Origin: JAWKIJ01 sp041394325
Lineage (GTDB): Bacteria; Actinomycetota; Acidimicrobiia; Acidimicrobiales; Microtrichaceae
Direction: 5' to 3'
Assembly: GCA_041394325.1 (NCBI GenBank)
Contig: JAWKIJ010000001.1
Coordinates: forward strand, 2,542,001 to 2,606,000
DNA: 64,000 nt
The notes under the pieces were generated by a model. That model was not told where the DNA came from and did not search any database. It saw only the letters and a program-made list of their open reading frames with translations. Below, one piece after another: positions 16,955 to 26,964 of this stretch. The position numbers and the translations under genes are program-made. Numbering within the stretch: position 1 is the stretch's first letter; every line of letters begins with the position of its first letter.

Positions 16955-17563
16955 TCAGGTCGGTGGCTCCATCGTCGTCGCGGCACCCCGACCGGCAACG
17001 AGGTACTGCGCACCGCTCACCAGACCGACAACCACTCCGATCCACAGGGTCGCGTCGGCGAGCCACCTGATGCCGTTCGTCCACGGAAGGGTGACCCATC
17101 CGACCGCTGCGAGTTGGACGAAGGCCTTCCACTTCGCGAGCTTCGACGCAGGTACCGCGAGGCCCTTGCGGACATAACCCGCTCGGAACGCGCTGATCGC
17201 CGCTTCGCGCAGTGCGATCAAGACCCAGGCGACCCAGGGGAACCGACCCTCGACGCACATCGCCCCGACTCCTCCGAGCACCAACACCTTGTCGGCCAGG
17301 GGGTCGAGGAACGCCCCAGAGCGGGTGCTCCCGTACTTGCGGGCGAGCCGACCGTCGACCATGTCGGTCATCGAGAGGACGAACCAGAGCCCGGCGAGGG
17401 GCCAGGAGCTGTGGTCGGCCTCACGCATCATCATCGTGAACGCCAACGGTGATGCGAGAAGGCGCAGAGCGGTCACGACGTTCGCCGGGGTCAACACGGC
17501 GGACGGACCGAAGACCGGACCGCGCCGCAGCCGCGCCCCCGGCGGACCGGAACCGTCGCTCAT
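16955..17563 (-). CDS. pgsA: CDP-diacylglycerol--glycerol-3-phosphate 3-phosphatidyltransferase
   Basis: Integral membrane CDP-alcohol phosphotransferase of 202 residues that makes phosphatidylglycerol phosphate. The signature D-x2-DG-x2-AR-x8-G-x3-D-x3-D is complete in DMVDGRLARKYGSTRSGAFL followed by DPLADK. Several hydrophobic segments follow (VGWVTLPW, ATLWIGVVVGLVSG). ATG 17563 overlaps the rimO TGA as ATGA. Its order rimO-pgsA-cinA-recA is typical of actinobacteria. An inositol phosphate acceptor cannot be fully excluded from sequence alone, but the position argues for PgsA. Confidence 0.9.
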   Translation of the reverse strand: MSDGSGPPGARLRRGPVFGPSAVLTPANVVTALRLLASPLAFTMMMREADHSSWPLAGLWFVLSMTDMVDGRLARKYGSTRSGAFLDPLADKVLVLGGVGAMCVEGRFPWVAWVLIALREAAISAFRAGYVRKGLAVPASKLAKWKAFVQLAAVGWVTLPWTNGIRWLADATLWIGVVVGLVSGAQYLVAGRGAATTMEPPT

Positions 17564-18889
17564 CGGACGAACAGGTCCGGTCCCTCGGAATCCACCACCA
17601 CGGCGTCGATCACCGAACCCACCGCGGATCCCGCCGCGATGGCCTCGCCGGCGGCACCACCCGCTTCGGCCCGGTCCGCACCGCCCGGGCAGGCACGGAG
17701 GTGGACGATACCGTCGATCTCGGGCGCCTCCCGATGCGTACGCCCTCGTCCGGGTTCGTCCACGAGCACCGACACCGTCCGGCCGATGAGGTCGGCCCGG
17801 CGGCGAGCCGTGATCGCATCCTGCACTTCGCTCAACTCGGCGAGCCGCTCGCGCCGGAGCCGCGGGTCCACGTGCCCGTCGAGGGTGTGTGCGTGGGTCC
17901 CCTCCTCGTCGGAGAACTCGAAGAACCCGCACCAGTCGAGCTGCGCCGCCTCGACGAACTGGCACAAGGCGTCGTGGTCGGCCTCGGTCTCGCCGGGATA
18001 GCCGACGATGAAGTTCGACCGGAACGCGGCAGACGGCTCGCGTCGTCTGATGTCCTCGATCCGGGCGAGGAACCCGTCGCCGTCACCCCAGCGCCGCATC
18101 CGACGCAGCAACGGGGCGCTGACGTGCTGCAGCGACAGGTCGAAGTAGGGAACCCCCGTCGCGCAGATCGCGTCGACGAGATCGTCGGTGAGATCGGATG
18201 GGTACAGGTAGAGGAGCCGTACCCACCGCGAACGAGTCGAGACGGCCTCGACCAACGGGACGATCGCGCGCTCCCCCACGCCCTGGTCGCGCCCGTACGC
18301 GGCGAGGTCCTGCGCGACGAGCACCACCTCGGCAACGTCGAGAGCATCCACCTCGTCGAGCACCGACTGGACGGTTCGACTCCGCTGCGGACCCCTGAAC
18401 GACGGAATCGCACAGAAGCCGCACCGCCGGTCGCAGCCCTCCGCGACCTTCACGTATGCCCAGGGACGGGCACTGCGCGGGCGCGGAGGTTCAACAGGTC
18501 GATCGCAGGCACCGCACCGAGGCGACGGGGATACGACGGCGCGGCGCACCGGTGCCGAGACCGAGCGCGGTGAGCTCGTGGCCGAACCCCGTGACAGCGT
18601 CGACCTCGGGGAGCGCGGCCGCCAACTCCTCGCCGTAACGCTCCGCCATGCAGCCGGTGACCACCAGGCGCGAGCCCTCGCGTCGCTCGTCGTCGAGGGC
18701 CAGGATGGTGTCGACGGACTCCTGGCGCGCCGCCTCGATGAACCCACAGGTGTTCACCACCACCACCTCGGCGTCGGCGGCGGATGTGGCGGCGGTGAGG
18801 CCACCGGCGAGCAGCGCCCCTTCGAGCTTGTCGGAATCGACCTCGTTCTTGGGGCACCCCAACGTCTCGATCCAGTAGGTGCGCGCCAC
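17560..18889 (-). CDS. rimO: Ribosomal protein S12 methylthiotransferase, two frameshifts
   Basis: Radical SAM enzyme that methylthiolates Asp88 of ribosomal protein S12. Starts at ATG 18889 with TYWIETLGCPKNEVDSDKLE and NTCGFIEAARQESVD, typical of RimO rather than MiaB. Two one-base losses, near 18512 and near 18480, move the frame through the short linker (IDLLNLRA) to AYVKVAEGCDRRCGFCAIP, the radical SAM cluster. SNFIVGYPGETEADHD and EGTHAHTL follow, with a C-terminal TRAM region. Net length about 444 codons fits the family. Overlaps pgsA by 4 bp. Confidence 0.92.
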
Positions 18890-18976
18890 CCGAGAAGGTT
18901 ACGCGGCCCCAGCAGTGGCGCTCGGCACCGGGGATCGCACTAGAACCTACGAGGTCCGCTCGAACGAGGAGAGCAC

Positions 18977-20279
18977 GTGCCCACACCACTCGACATCGCG
19001 CCCGCGACCGGCAGGCTCGGCATCCTCACCCCGGGATGGGAGCCGTCGCCTCCACCGCGTTCGCCGGCGTGATCGCAGCCCGCCAGGGACTCGCCGCACC
19101 GATCGGCTCGCTGACCCAGATGGCCCACATCCGCCTGGGAGAGCGCTCGGAGGGCCGCAATCCCCTCATCCGCGAGTTCGTACCGTTGGCGGACCTCGGC
19201 GACCTGGTGTTCGGGGGTTGGGATCGATCTCGCCCAACGCCCTCGAAGCCGCGTACCGCGGGGGTGTTGGACGGAGACGACCTCGCGCCGTTGTCGGGAG
19301 AGCTCGAGGGTGTCGTCGCCATGGACGCGGTGTTCGACCGACGATGGGTGAAGCGGCTCGACGGCGTACGGGTGAAGCAGGGCGCGACGAAGTGGGACCT
19401 CGTCGAGCAACTCATCGCGGACATCGAGCGCTTCCGCACCGAGCACGGATGCGAACGCCTGGTGATGATCTGGTGCGGATCGACCGAGGCCTACCAGGAG
19501 CCGGCCGCGGTCCACGACAGCATCGAAGCGTTCGAGCAGGGGCTGCGCGACGACGACGAGAACATCGCACCGTCCCAGATGTACGCGCATGCGCGGCCAT
19601 CAGCTCGGGGGTGCCGTTCGGCAACGGTGCACCGAACCTGGCCATCGACATCCCCGTGATGGACCAGCTCGCCGAGCGCCATGGCGTTCCCCTCACCGGC
19701 AAGGACTTCAAGACCGGCCAGACCCTGATGAAGACGATCCTCGCCCCCGGCTTCAAGGCCAGGATGCTGGGACTGCGGGGCTGGTACTCCACCAACATCC
19801 TGGGCAACCGCGACGGCGAGGTGCTCGACGATCCGGAGAACTTCAAGACCAAGGAGGTCTCCAAGCTGGGAGTCCTCGACACGATCCTGCAACCCGACGT
19901 CTACCCCGATCTCTACGGCCACATCGACCACGTCGTGAGGATCAACTACTACCCGCCGCAGGGTGACAATAAGGAGGGATGGGACAACATCGACATCTTC
20001 GGATGGATGGGCTACCCGATGCAGATCAAGGTGGACTTCCTCTGTCGCGATTCGATCCTCGCGGCACCGATCGTGTTGGACCTCGCACTCCTGTTGGACC
20101 TGGCCGCCCGCGCCGGGCAGTCCGGTGTGCAGGAGTGGCTGAGCTTCTACTGGAAGTCTCCGCAGACCACCGGAGAGCACCACCCCGAGCACGATCTGTT
20201 CATCCAACAGACCAAGTTGAAGAACACGTTGCGCGAGTGGATGGGGGAGGAACCGGTCACCCACTCCGAGGCGGACTGA
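18977..20279 (+). CDS. Inositol-3-phosphate synthase, four frameshifts
   Basis: Converts glucose-6-phosphate to myo-inositol-3-phosphate using NAD, the source of inositol for phosphatidylinositol or mycothiol-like thiols. GTG 18977 has GAGGAG upstream. Frame changes near 19034, 19224, 19260 and 19593 link GILTPG, MGAVASTAFAGVIAA (NAD-binding), ISPNALEAAYR, MIWCGSTEAYQEPA, SGVPFGNGAPNLAIDIP, and a long intact C-terminal part with LTGKDFKTGQTLMKT, GWYSTNILGNRDG and KLGVLD. Reconstructed length is about 435 residues, the long eukaryote/Bacteroidetes-like type rather than the shorter mycobacterial Ino1. It is divergent from rimO. Confidence 0.85.
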
Positions 20280-20282
20280 CCG

Positions 20283-21308
20283 TCAGCCACGGACCTGGGC
20301 CGAGTTCGGATCGAGCATCAGCGAGGACTGGTCGACCGCGACCATGTCGGAGCCCCTCAGAGCGTGCAGCGCGAGGAGTTGACGATTGTCCCACCGTTCG
20401 TCGGGCACACCGCCAACCTGCCAGGCGGGTCCATGATCGGCCAGGATCACGCCGTGGGTCTTCATCGCATCGAGGATCACCCGGGCCTGGGGACCGTACG
20501 GTGACGTGTCGAAGTCGGACCGGAGGCGGAACCATGCCCCGAACGGCGGCAGGGACGGATCGGTCCGGACGCTCGCGTCGTGGCGGGCCGGCCAGAGGTA
20601 GCCGCGCCGTGTGACCGGAGCGGACATCCGCAGTACGTGGTCGATCCGGCCCGCGGCGACCTCGTCGTAGCGCACCAGCGTCGGCAGGATCGGAAGGCCC
20701 GCCGCATCCGCGGAGGTCCACCCCGCAGGCCGGAGCGCGTTGGAGCGGAGGTCCCAGCTTGCTCCCGAACCCGCGGTCCACACGCCGCCGGGACTCGACG
20801 GAGCAGAGGCGTCCCACAACTCGTGGAGGTGACAGATCGACTGGTCCAACACCAACAGGTGGTGGTCGTCGTTGGTGCCCTCCATCGGCGCGTCCGACGG
20901 CAGTGGGAGCGGCCCGGGGTCGCTCTCGGATGCGTAGCGGAACACCACCGGAACCTTCGGCTGGTCATGGCCCACCACCGCGTAGGGCATTCCGATGAGG
21001 GATCCCCTGTAGCGGCCCGACCCGAAGTCCATGTGGAAGGTCGCGTCCCGACCGATCGAGGCGACCCAGGCGCTCGACGACCCCGACACGGGAAGCCCCG
21101 ACACGTCGGCATGCACGACGTGGTCGGGCGGCATCATCGGACACGAACCCGCACCCGAGGTGGCCGCCCCCGGGGAGCACCCGACCGCGGGAACCAGGAG
21201 CAGGCTCGACGCGGTGACCCACAGAGCCCTCGACGCGCGCCGTCTCCGCTCCGAATGCGAGGTCGTCCCGGCCCCTCCCGAAGGGAGGCGCCGCGTCATC
21301 GTCGTCAT
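20283..21308 (-). CDS. Secreted protein of unknown function
   Basis: 341 residues with an N-terminal twin-Arg/Lys-rich signal region (RRRRASRALWVTASSLLLVPAVG) ending in a lipobox-like PAVGCS, so probably a lipoprotein. The mature part has conserved-looking blocks: VSGSSSAWVASIG, HMDFGSGRYRGSLIGMPYAV, RYASESDPGPLPLPSDAP, DQSICHLHELWDA, LRSNALRPAGWTSADAAGLP, YLWPARHDAS, DPSLPPFGAWFRL and ILADHGPAWQVGGVPDERWD. I recall bacterial proteins with these blocks as hypothetical and assign no reaction. It is convergent with the inositol phosphate synthase, 3 bases between stops. Confidence 0.75.
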   Translation of the reverse strand: MTTMTRRLPSGGAGTTSHSERRRRASRALWVTASSLLLVPAVGCSPGAATSGAGSCPMMPPDHVVHADVSGLPVSGSSSAWVASIGRDATFHMDFGSGRYRGSLIGMPYAVVGHDQPKVPVVFRYASESDPGPLPLPSDAPMEGTNDDHHLLVLDQSICHLHELWDASAPSSPGGVWTAGSGASWDLRSNALRPAGWTSADAAGLPILPTLVRYDEVAAGRIDHVLRMSAPVTRRGYLWPARHDASVRTDPSLPPFGAWFRLRSDFDTSPYGPQARVILDAMKTHGVILADHGPAWQVGGVPDERWDNRQLLALHALRGSDMVAVDQSSLMLDPNSAQVRG

Positions 21309-21361
21309 CGCGCGGTTGTCGGCCCGTGGGCGGCCCCGCTGTAATCCTTTCGAGCGACCCC

Positions 21362-24193
21362 TCAGCGCTCGTCGAGACCGTCGAGCTCGTCCCAGCTCAG
21401 CGAATGACCGCCGTCGGACGGATCGGGATCGGCGACGCGAGCGGAACGGTCGGCGACGTCCGTGAAATCCGAGACGGTCGCCGACGGGTCGGGAGTACTC
21501 GGCGCCCACAGGTCGGCCGCCGACGAGGCCGACCCCGCCGGCACCGACATGCCCGAACCGCCCCAATCCTCGTCGTTGGCGGCGACACTGCCGTCGGCCA
21601 GGTCCGCGGAGGTCAACAACACCTCGCGCTTCTTCGATCCGAGCGACGGGCCGACGACTCCGCGTTCCTCGAGCAGGTCCATCAGGCGGCCCGCTCGGGA
21701 GAAGCCGACCTTCAGCTTTCGTTGCAGCATCGAGGTGGACCCCTCCTGGGAGGTGATCACCAACTCCATGGCCCGGTCGAGCAGCTCGTCGTCGTCGCTC
21801 CCACCCCCCGAGCCGGACGTCGGGGTGGAACCGGGAAGACCCGCCGCAGCGATGTTGGTGTCGACCACCACCTCGGGCACGTAGTGGAGCTCGTCGCGCG
21901 CCTGGTCGCGCCAGACGCGGACGACCTTCTGCACCTCCAATTCGTCCACGAAGCAGCCCTGGACGCGCTCGGCGCTCGCCTTGGAGGGGTCGAGGAACAA
22001 CATGTCGCCCTTACCGACGAGTCGCTCCGCACCACCGTGGTTCATGATCACCTTCGAGTCGGTCGCGGAGGCCACCGAGAACGCGAAACGGGCGGGGATG
22101 TTGGCCTTGATCACACCGGTGATGACGTTGACCGAAGGCCGCTGCGTGGCGACCACCAGATGGAGGCCCACCGCACGTGCCTTGGCCGCGATGCGGTTGA
22201 TCGACTCCTCGACGTCCCGAGGTGCCACCAGCATCAGATCGGCGAGCTCGTCCACCACGATGAGGATCAGGGGGAGGTGCTGGTACTCGGTGTCGATGCC
22301 GGGTCGCGGGACCAGATCCCCCGCGCCGACGGCCGCGTTGTAGCCCGTGAGGTCCCGGAAGCCACACTCCTCGAGGAGTTCGTAGCGACGCTCCATCTCG
22401 GCCACCGCCCACGCCAGCGCGTTCGCGGCCTTCTTGGGGTCGGTGACGACCTTCGTGAGCAGGTGCGGGACCCGGTTGTACTGGGTGAGTTCGACCCGCT
22501 TCGGGTCGATGAGGATCAAACGGACGTCGTCGGGGGTCGCTCGCATCAGGACCGACGTCATGATCGAGTTGATGCAGCTCGACTTTCCCGCACCGGTCTG
22601 GCCGGCGATGAGCACATGGGGCATCTTCGCGAGGTCGACCATCACCACGTCACCTTCGACGTCGCGCCCGACGGCCACGCAGAGGGGACTCCGAGACTGC
22701 TGAGCCTCCGGCGAGCACAGGATGTCGCCCAACGCGACGATCTGGCGCTGCTCGTTGGGAACCTCCACCCCGACCGCCTGCTTCCCGGGGACCGGGGCGA
22801 TGATCCGCACGTCGGGGCTCGCCATCGCGTAGGCGATGTCCTTCTGCAGGTTGACCACCGCGTTGACCTTCACCGCCGGCCCCAGCTCAAGCTCATAGCG
22901 CGTCACGGTCGGGCCGACCACGGTGTGGGACAACCGGGTCACGACGCCGTGCTCGGCCAGTGCCGCCTCGAGCGTCTCGCCGCGCCGGGCGATAGCCGCG
23001 GTATCGGGGCGGCGCACCGCCGAGCGACCGAGAATCGACAGTTTCGGAAGGGTCCAGTGCGAATCGGGGCGCACGGGGTTGAGCTGGATCTCCAACTGCT
23101 CGGTGCCGGTCGACGCGGTACCGGTCGCGACCCTGATCTGTGGCGGGACCGACGGCCGGGGGGAATCCGGACCGCCCGCGTCGCCACCGGGCGAGGCCGG
23201 AGCGTCGGAGGGCGAAGCGGACGACGAAGCGGCCGCTGCCCGCCGATTGCGACCCGGACGACCGAGCGGGTCCTCGGGGTTCTCGTCGTAGTCGTACAAC
23301 GGCGGTGCCGCCGGTCGGGAACGGTCGCGACGCTTGCGGAGGAGGGCTCCACCCGCGGCATCGGGAGCGCCGTCCACCAGCGACCGGAGCACTCCCCCGA
23401 TCTCACGCAAGGGAACCCCGGTGAGCAGTGTCAGCGCCCCGAGCGCGACCGTGGAGAGCACCACGGTGGCGGCCGCCGTGCCCACGACACCTTGGAGACC
23501 GCCGCCGATCACCGCGCCGAGCGCACCCCCTGCATGCTGATAGGCCATCCACCCCGCTCGTTCGATCGTCGGTGGGTCCGCCAGGAGATGAGCGAGCCCG
23601 ACCGCGGCGATCCAGCCCGAGGTCACACCCAGTCCGCGACGGGTCACGACCCGTCGTCGTTCGATCTCCCGGGCCACCTCCTCCTCGGAGCTTTCCGCGT
23701 CGATCACGACGACCGTCCGGGTCCCGCGTATCAGCATCACCGCAGCGAGGAGCAATGCGATCGGGACCGCGAAGCGGGTCACGCCGAACGTCGCCGCGGC
23801 GACCTCGGCGAGGCTGTCACCGATGACGCCCGCTCCGGAGAAGTACAGCCCGATCCCGGTCACGATTGCCAGCGCCGCGAGGCTCAGCCCTGCGAGATCC
23901 CGACCGTGCCCCTCCAGCGCGAGTGCGATTCGATCGGCGACCCGATCGAAGACGTCGTATGCGGGCTCGACGGTCACCTTCGACGACGTCCGCGGACCGC
24001 GGGTGCTCCGGGCGTTGGAGCGGCTCGACCCCCCGGCACCCCGAGCGGATGCCCTCGTCGAGGCTCCGCCGGACCCGGCCTTGGAGCGGGAAGCGGTACC
24101 GGAACGGGCGGGCGACTTGGCCGAGGACGTCGAGCGTGCCGACGTCCGGGTGCCGCCGGTGTTTCGCCGCCTCGTAGGGGAAGACGTGGCCAC
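21362..24193 (-). CDS. ftsK: FtsK/SpoIIIE DNA translocase
   Basis: Septal DNA pump that clears chromosomes and activates dimer resolution with XerC/D. 943 residues: basic Arg/Ser/Thr/Gly-rich N-terminus, four to five membrane segments (about residues 85-260, e.g. LSLAALAIVTGIGLYFSG and FAVPIALLLAAVMLI), a Pro/Ala linker, the alpha domain (YELELGPAVKVNAVVNLQKD), then the RecA-like motor with Walker A AGQTGAGKSS near residue 531 and LILIVVDELADLM. The C-terminal gamma domain (KVGFSRAGRLMDLLEERG) binds KOPS-like DNA. Intact, the longest unbroken gene in the window. Confidence 0.95.
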   Translation of the reverse strand: MATSSPTRRRNTGGTRTSARSTSSAKSPARSGTASRSKAGSGGASTRASARGAGGSSRSNARSTRGPRTSSKVTVEPAYDVFDRVADRIALALEGHGRDLAGLSLAALAIVTGIGLYFSGAGVIGDSLAEVAAATFGVTRFAVPIALLLAAVMLIRGTRTVVVIDAESSEEEVAREIERRRVVTRRGLGVTSGWIAAVGLAHLLADPPTIERAGWMAYQHAGGALGAVIGGGLQGVVGTAAATVVLSTVALGALTLLTGVPLREIGGVLRSLVDGAPDAAGGALLRKRRDRSRPAAPPLYDYDENPEDPLGRPGRNRRAAAASSSASPSDAPASPGGDAGGPDSPRPSVPPQIRVATGTASTGTEQLEIQLNPVRPDSHWTLPKLSILGRSAVRRPDTAAIARRGETLEAALAEHGVVTRLSHTVVGPTVTRYELELGPAVKVNAVVNLQKDIAYAMASPDVRIIAPVPGKQAVGVEVPNEQRQIVALGDILCSPEAQQSRSPLCVAVGRDVEGDVVMVDLAKMPHVLIAGQTGAGKSSCINSIMTSVLMRATPDDVRLILIDPKRVELTQYNRVPHLLTKVVTDPKKAANALAWAVAEMERRYELLEECGFRDLTGYNAAVGAGDLVPRPGIDTEYQHLPLILIVVDELADLMLVAPRDVEESINRIAAKARAVGLHLVVATQRPSVNVITGVIKANIPARFAFSVASATDSKVIMNHGGAERLVGKGDMLFLDPSKASAERVQGCFVDELEVQKVVRVWRDQARDELHYVPEVVVDTNIAAAGLPGSTPTSGSGGGSDDDELLDRAMELVITSQEGSTSMLQRKLKVGFSRAGRLMDLLEERGVVGPSLGSKKREVLLTSADLADGSVAANDEDWGGSGMSVPAGSASSAADLWAPSTPDPSATVSDFTDVADRSARVADPDPSDGGHSLSWDELDGLDER

Positions 24194-24331
24194 GTCCTCA
24201 CACGCTAATCCTTCACCACGCCGGGTGAGGCGACCGTTTCGGTCCGTGGTGAGCCCGACCGGAACGTCGACTCGCGGTGGCCACGGTCCAGGCCGTCGGA
24301 TCGGGCGCGTAGGCCGGCAGCGACAGGGCGA

Positions 24332-25991
24332 TCAGGCCAGCAGCACGACCGGCACGATCATGGGACGCCGCCGAGTGGCGTCTCCCACGTAGCTGCCGGC
24401 GGCACGGCGCACCGCCCGCTCGATTGCGGGGCGGCCCAGCTCGTCACCCGAGGCGAGGAGTTCGTCCACGGCGGCTCGGACCCGGGTGGCGATCCCATCC
24501 ACGAAGTCGTCGTGCGAATCGGGCGCCACCCACCCCCTGCTCGCGACCTCCGGGCCGCCCACGAGCCGGCGACGACGAAGGTCGACGCACACGATCGCGG
24601 TCACGACGCCCTCAGCACCGAGGATCCGACGCTGTTGGAGCGTCTCGGAGTCGACGTCGCCCCTGCCGTGTACGAACACGTAGTCCGACGGCACCGACCC
24701 CACGCGGCGCAGACCGTCGTCGGAGAGCTCCAGCTGGTGGCCGTCCTCAGCGACAACGACATGGTCCTCGGCCACGCCCATCGTTGTCGCCAGCCGACTG
24801 TGCGCCACCAGGTGGCGGTACTCACCGTGCACCGGGACGAACCACTCGGGTCGCGCGACCGAAAGGAACAGCTTCAGTTCCTCCTGTTTGGCGTGACCGG
24901 TCGCGTGGACGTCCTCGATCCCCGAGTGCACCACCTGGGCGCCCAGGCGCGTGAGGTTGTCGATGACCCGGCTCACTGCACTCTCGTTGCCGGGAATGGG
25001 GTGTGACGACAGGATCACCGTGTCCTCGGGAGTGACGCGCAACCACTTGTTGTCCCCGCTGCCCAACAACGCGAGTGCCGACATCGGCTCACCCTGCGAT
25101 CCGGTGGACGACACACACCTCACCGGGGTCGTAGTCCCCGATGCGCTCCACGTCGGCGATGGCCGACTCGGCGATGTCGAGCACACCCATCTCGCGGGCC
25201 ATCGTGATGTTCCGGCGCATCGAGCGTCCCAGCGGCACGATGACGCGGCCGAAAGCCTGTGCGGCGTCGGCGAGTTGCTGGACCCGGTGGACGTGGCTCG
25301 CGAAGCAGGCGGTGATGACGCGTCGGCCGGCGTGTTCGTGCATCAGGTCGTACAGGACACCGCCGACGGTCCGTTCCGATCGCGAGTGGCCGTGCTCCTC
25401 GGCGTTGGTCGAGTCCGACAGCAGGAGACGGATGCCGTCGGTGCTGGAAAGGGCGCCGATCCGGCTGAGATCCGACAGTCGACCGTCGACGGGGGTCAGG
25501 TCGATCTTGAAGTCGCCCGAATGAAGGATCGTTCCCTGCGGGGTGTGGAACGCCGTGGCGAATCCGTGCGGGACCGAGTGGGTGATGGGGAGGAACTCGC
25601 AGTCGAACGGGCCGAAGCGCCGACGCTCGCGGTCCGCTACGGGAATCAACTCGGTACGGCCCAGCAGGCCGTTCTCCTCGATGCGACCCCGCGCCAGGGC
25701 GAGCGTGAACGCCGAGCCGATGATCGGGAACGAGAACTCGCCGAGCGCATGGCTGAGGGCACCGACATGATCCTCGTGTCCGTGGGTCAGGATGCAGCCC
25801 TCTATGCGGTCGGCACGCTCCCGGAGGTAGCTGAAGTCGGGCAGGACGAGGTCGACCCCCAGCATGTCGGTGTCGGGGAACATCAACCCGCAATCGAGCA
25901 GCATGATGCGGCCTTCGAGTTCGATCGCCGCGCAGTTGCGGCCGATCTCGCCGAGCCCTCCGAGGAAGGTGATACGGACGGGCGGCGCCAT
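24332..25991 (-). CDS. rnj: Ribonuclease J, frameshifted
   Basis: Metallo-beta-lactamase/beta-CASP ribonuclease (5'-3' exo and endo) in mRNA decay and rRNA maturation. N-terminal part from ATG 25991: FLGGLGEIGRN, the zinc motif THGHEDHVGALSH, SGDFKIDLTP, DSTNAEEHGHSRSE. Near 25113 a short (GT)n run loses frame (a lost GT unit restores VCVSSTGSQGEPM), and the second part runs through ILSSHPIPGNESAV, HATGHAKQEELKL and PVHGEYRHL to the C-terminal domain. About 553 codons. ATG 25991 overlaps the dapA TGA by one base. Confidence 0.92.
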
Positions 25992-26899
25992 CAGCCCTGC
26001 CGAACGAGTTGCTTGTTGACCTCTTCGGCCCGCGAGGCCATCCAGTCGGGTTGAGGCCCCATGGGAGGCCGACAGTGGCCCACATCGAGGCCCAGGTAGC
26101 GGAGCATCGCCTTGGTGGGGATGGGATTCGGGGCGTCGTCGGAGCTCTCGAACTCATAGGAGCTGATGAGCCGACGGTTGATCGACGCCGCAGCGACGAC
26201 GTCGCCGCGCTCGAATGCCCGGACCATCTCCCCGAGCTCCTTGCCGACCCAGTGCGACGCGACGCTGATGACGCCCACCGCGCCGACCGCGAGCAGCGGC
26301 AGGGTCAGTGCGTCGTCACCCGAGTAGACGACGAAGTCGTCCGGAGCGTCGCGCAGGAGCTTGGCGGTGTCGGTAGGATTGCCGCCGGCATCCTTGAGCC
26401 CGACGATGTTGTCGACCCCGTGTGCAAGGCTCAACATCGTCCCGGTGCTGATGTGCCGACCGGTACGCGTCGGGACGTCGTACAGCATGACCGGTAGGTC
26501 CGTGGCGGCTGCGACCGCCCGGTAGTACTGCTCGATGCCAACCTGTGGCGGTCGGTTGTAGTAGGGCGACACCACGAGCACGCCCTCGACCCCGAGCTTC
26601 GCGGCACGTCGGGTCGCCTCCACCGCGTAGGAGGTGTCGTTGGACCCCGTGCCCAACAGGATGGGGACGTCGGGGACGGCCTTACGAACCTCCTTGGTCA
26701 GGGCGACCTCTTCGGAGTCGCTGAGGACCGCGGACTCACCCGTGCTGCCGGCGAGCACCAGCCCGTCGCTGCCGTTCGAGACCAGCCAATCCGCGAGGTT
26801 CGCCGCGGCGTCGAGATCGAGGCCGCCGTCCTCGTCGAACGGCGTCACCATCGCCGTGAGCACGCGACCGAAGCGCGGTTCGTCGTCCAGGAGTGCCAT
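25991..26899 (-). CDS. dapA: 4-hydroxy-tetrahydrodipicolinate synthase
   Basis: Condenses pyruvate with aspartate semialdehyde, the first committed step to lysine and diaminopimelate. 302 residues of TIM-barrel fold: LTAMVTPFDEDGGLD, LAGSTGESAVLSDSEE, SPYYNRPPQVGI, the proton-relay Tyr in MLYDVPTRTG and the Schiff-base Lys in VGLKDAGGNP. ATG 26899 is chosen because it puts RFGRVLTAM at the usual N-terminus; an in-frame start at 26953 would add 18 atypical residues. Adjacent to rnj, a widespread dapA-rnj pairing in actinobacteria. Confidence 0.94.
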   Translation of the reverse strand: MALLDDEPRFGRVLTAMVTPFDEDGGLDLDAAANLADWLVSNGSDGLVLAGSTGESAVLSDSEEVALTKEVRKAVPDVPILLGTGSNDTSYAVEATRRAAKLGVEGVLVVSPYYNRPPQVGIEQYYRAVAAATDLPVMLYDVPTRTGRHISTGTMLSLAHGVDNIVGLKDAGGNPTDTAKLLRDAPDDFVVYSGDDALTLPLLAVGAVGVISVASHWVGKELGEMVRAFERGDVVAAASINRRLISSYEFESSDDAPNPIPTKAMLRYLGLDVGHCRPPMGPQPDWMASRAEEVNKQLVRQG

Positions 26900-26964
26900 G
26901 ACGGTCACGCTACTCGCCGCCCCGATGCCCTCTTCCGGCTCGTCGGGGGCCACCGCGGCGGAGC

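Noticed and set aside
18477..19600. Programmed ribosomal frameshifting in rimO and the inositol phosphate synthase
   Set aside because: There are several breaks per gene at unrelated sites without slippery heptamers or pseudoknots, and the same pattern occurs in unrelated genes; sequence errors explain it better.
21326..24208. 960-codon open frame on the plus strand
   Set aside because: It is the antisense shadow of ftsK; the composition is His/Arg/Asp-rich with no domain, as expected in GC-rich DNA.
26900..26953. Longer start for dapA
   Set aside because: The 18 extra residues are Glu/Pro/Gly-rich and unlike DapA, whose homology begins right after ATG 26899.
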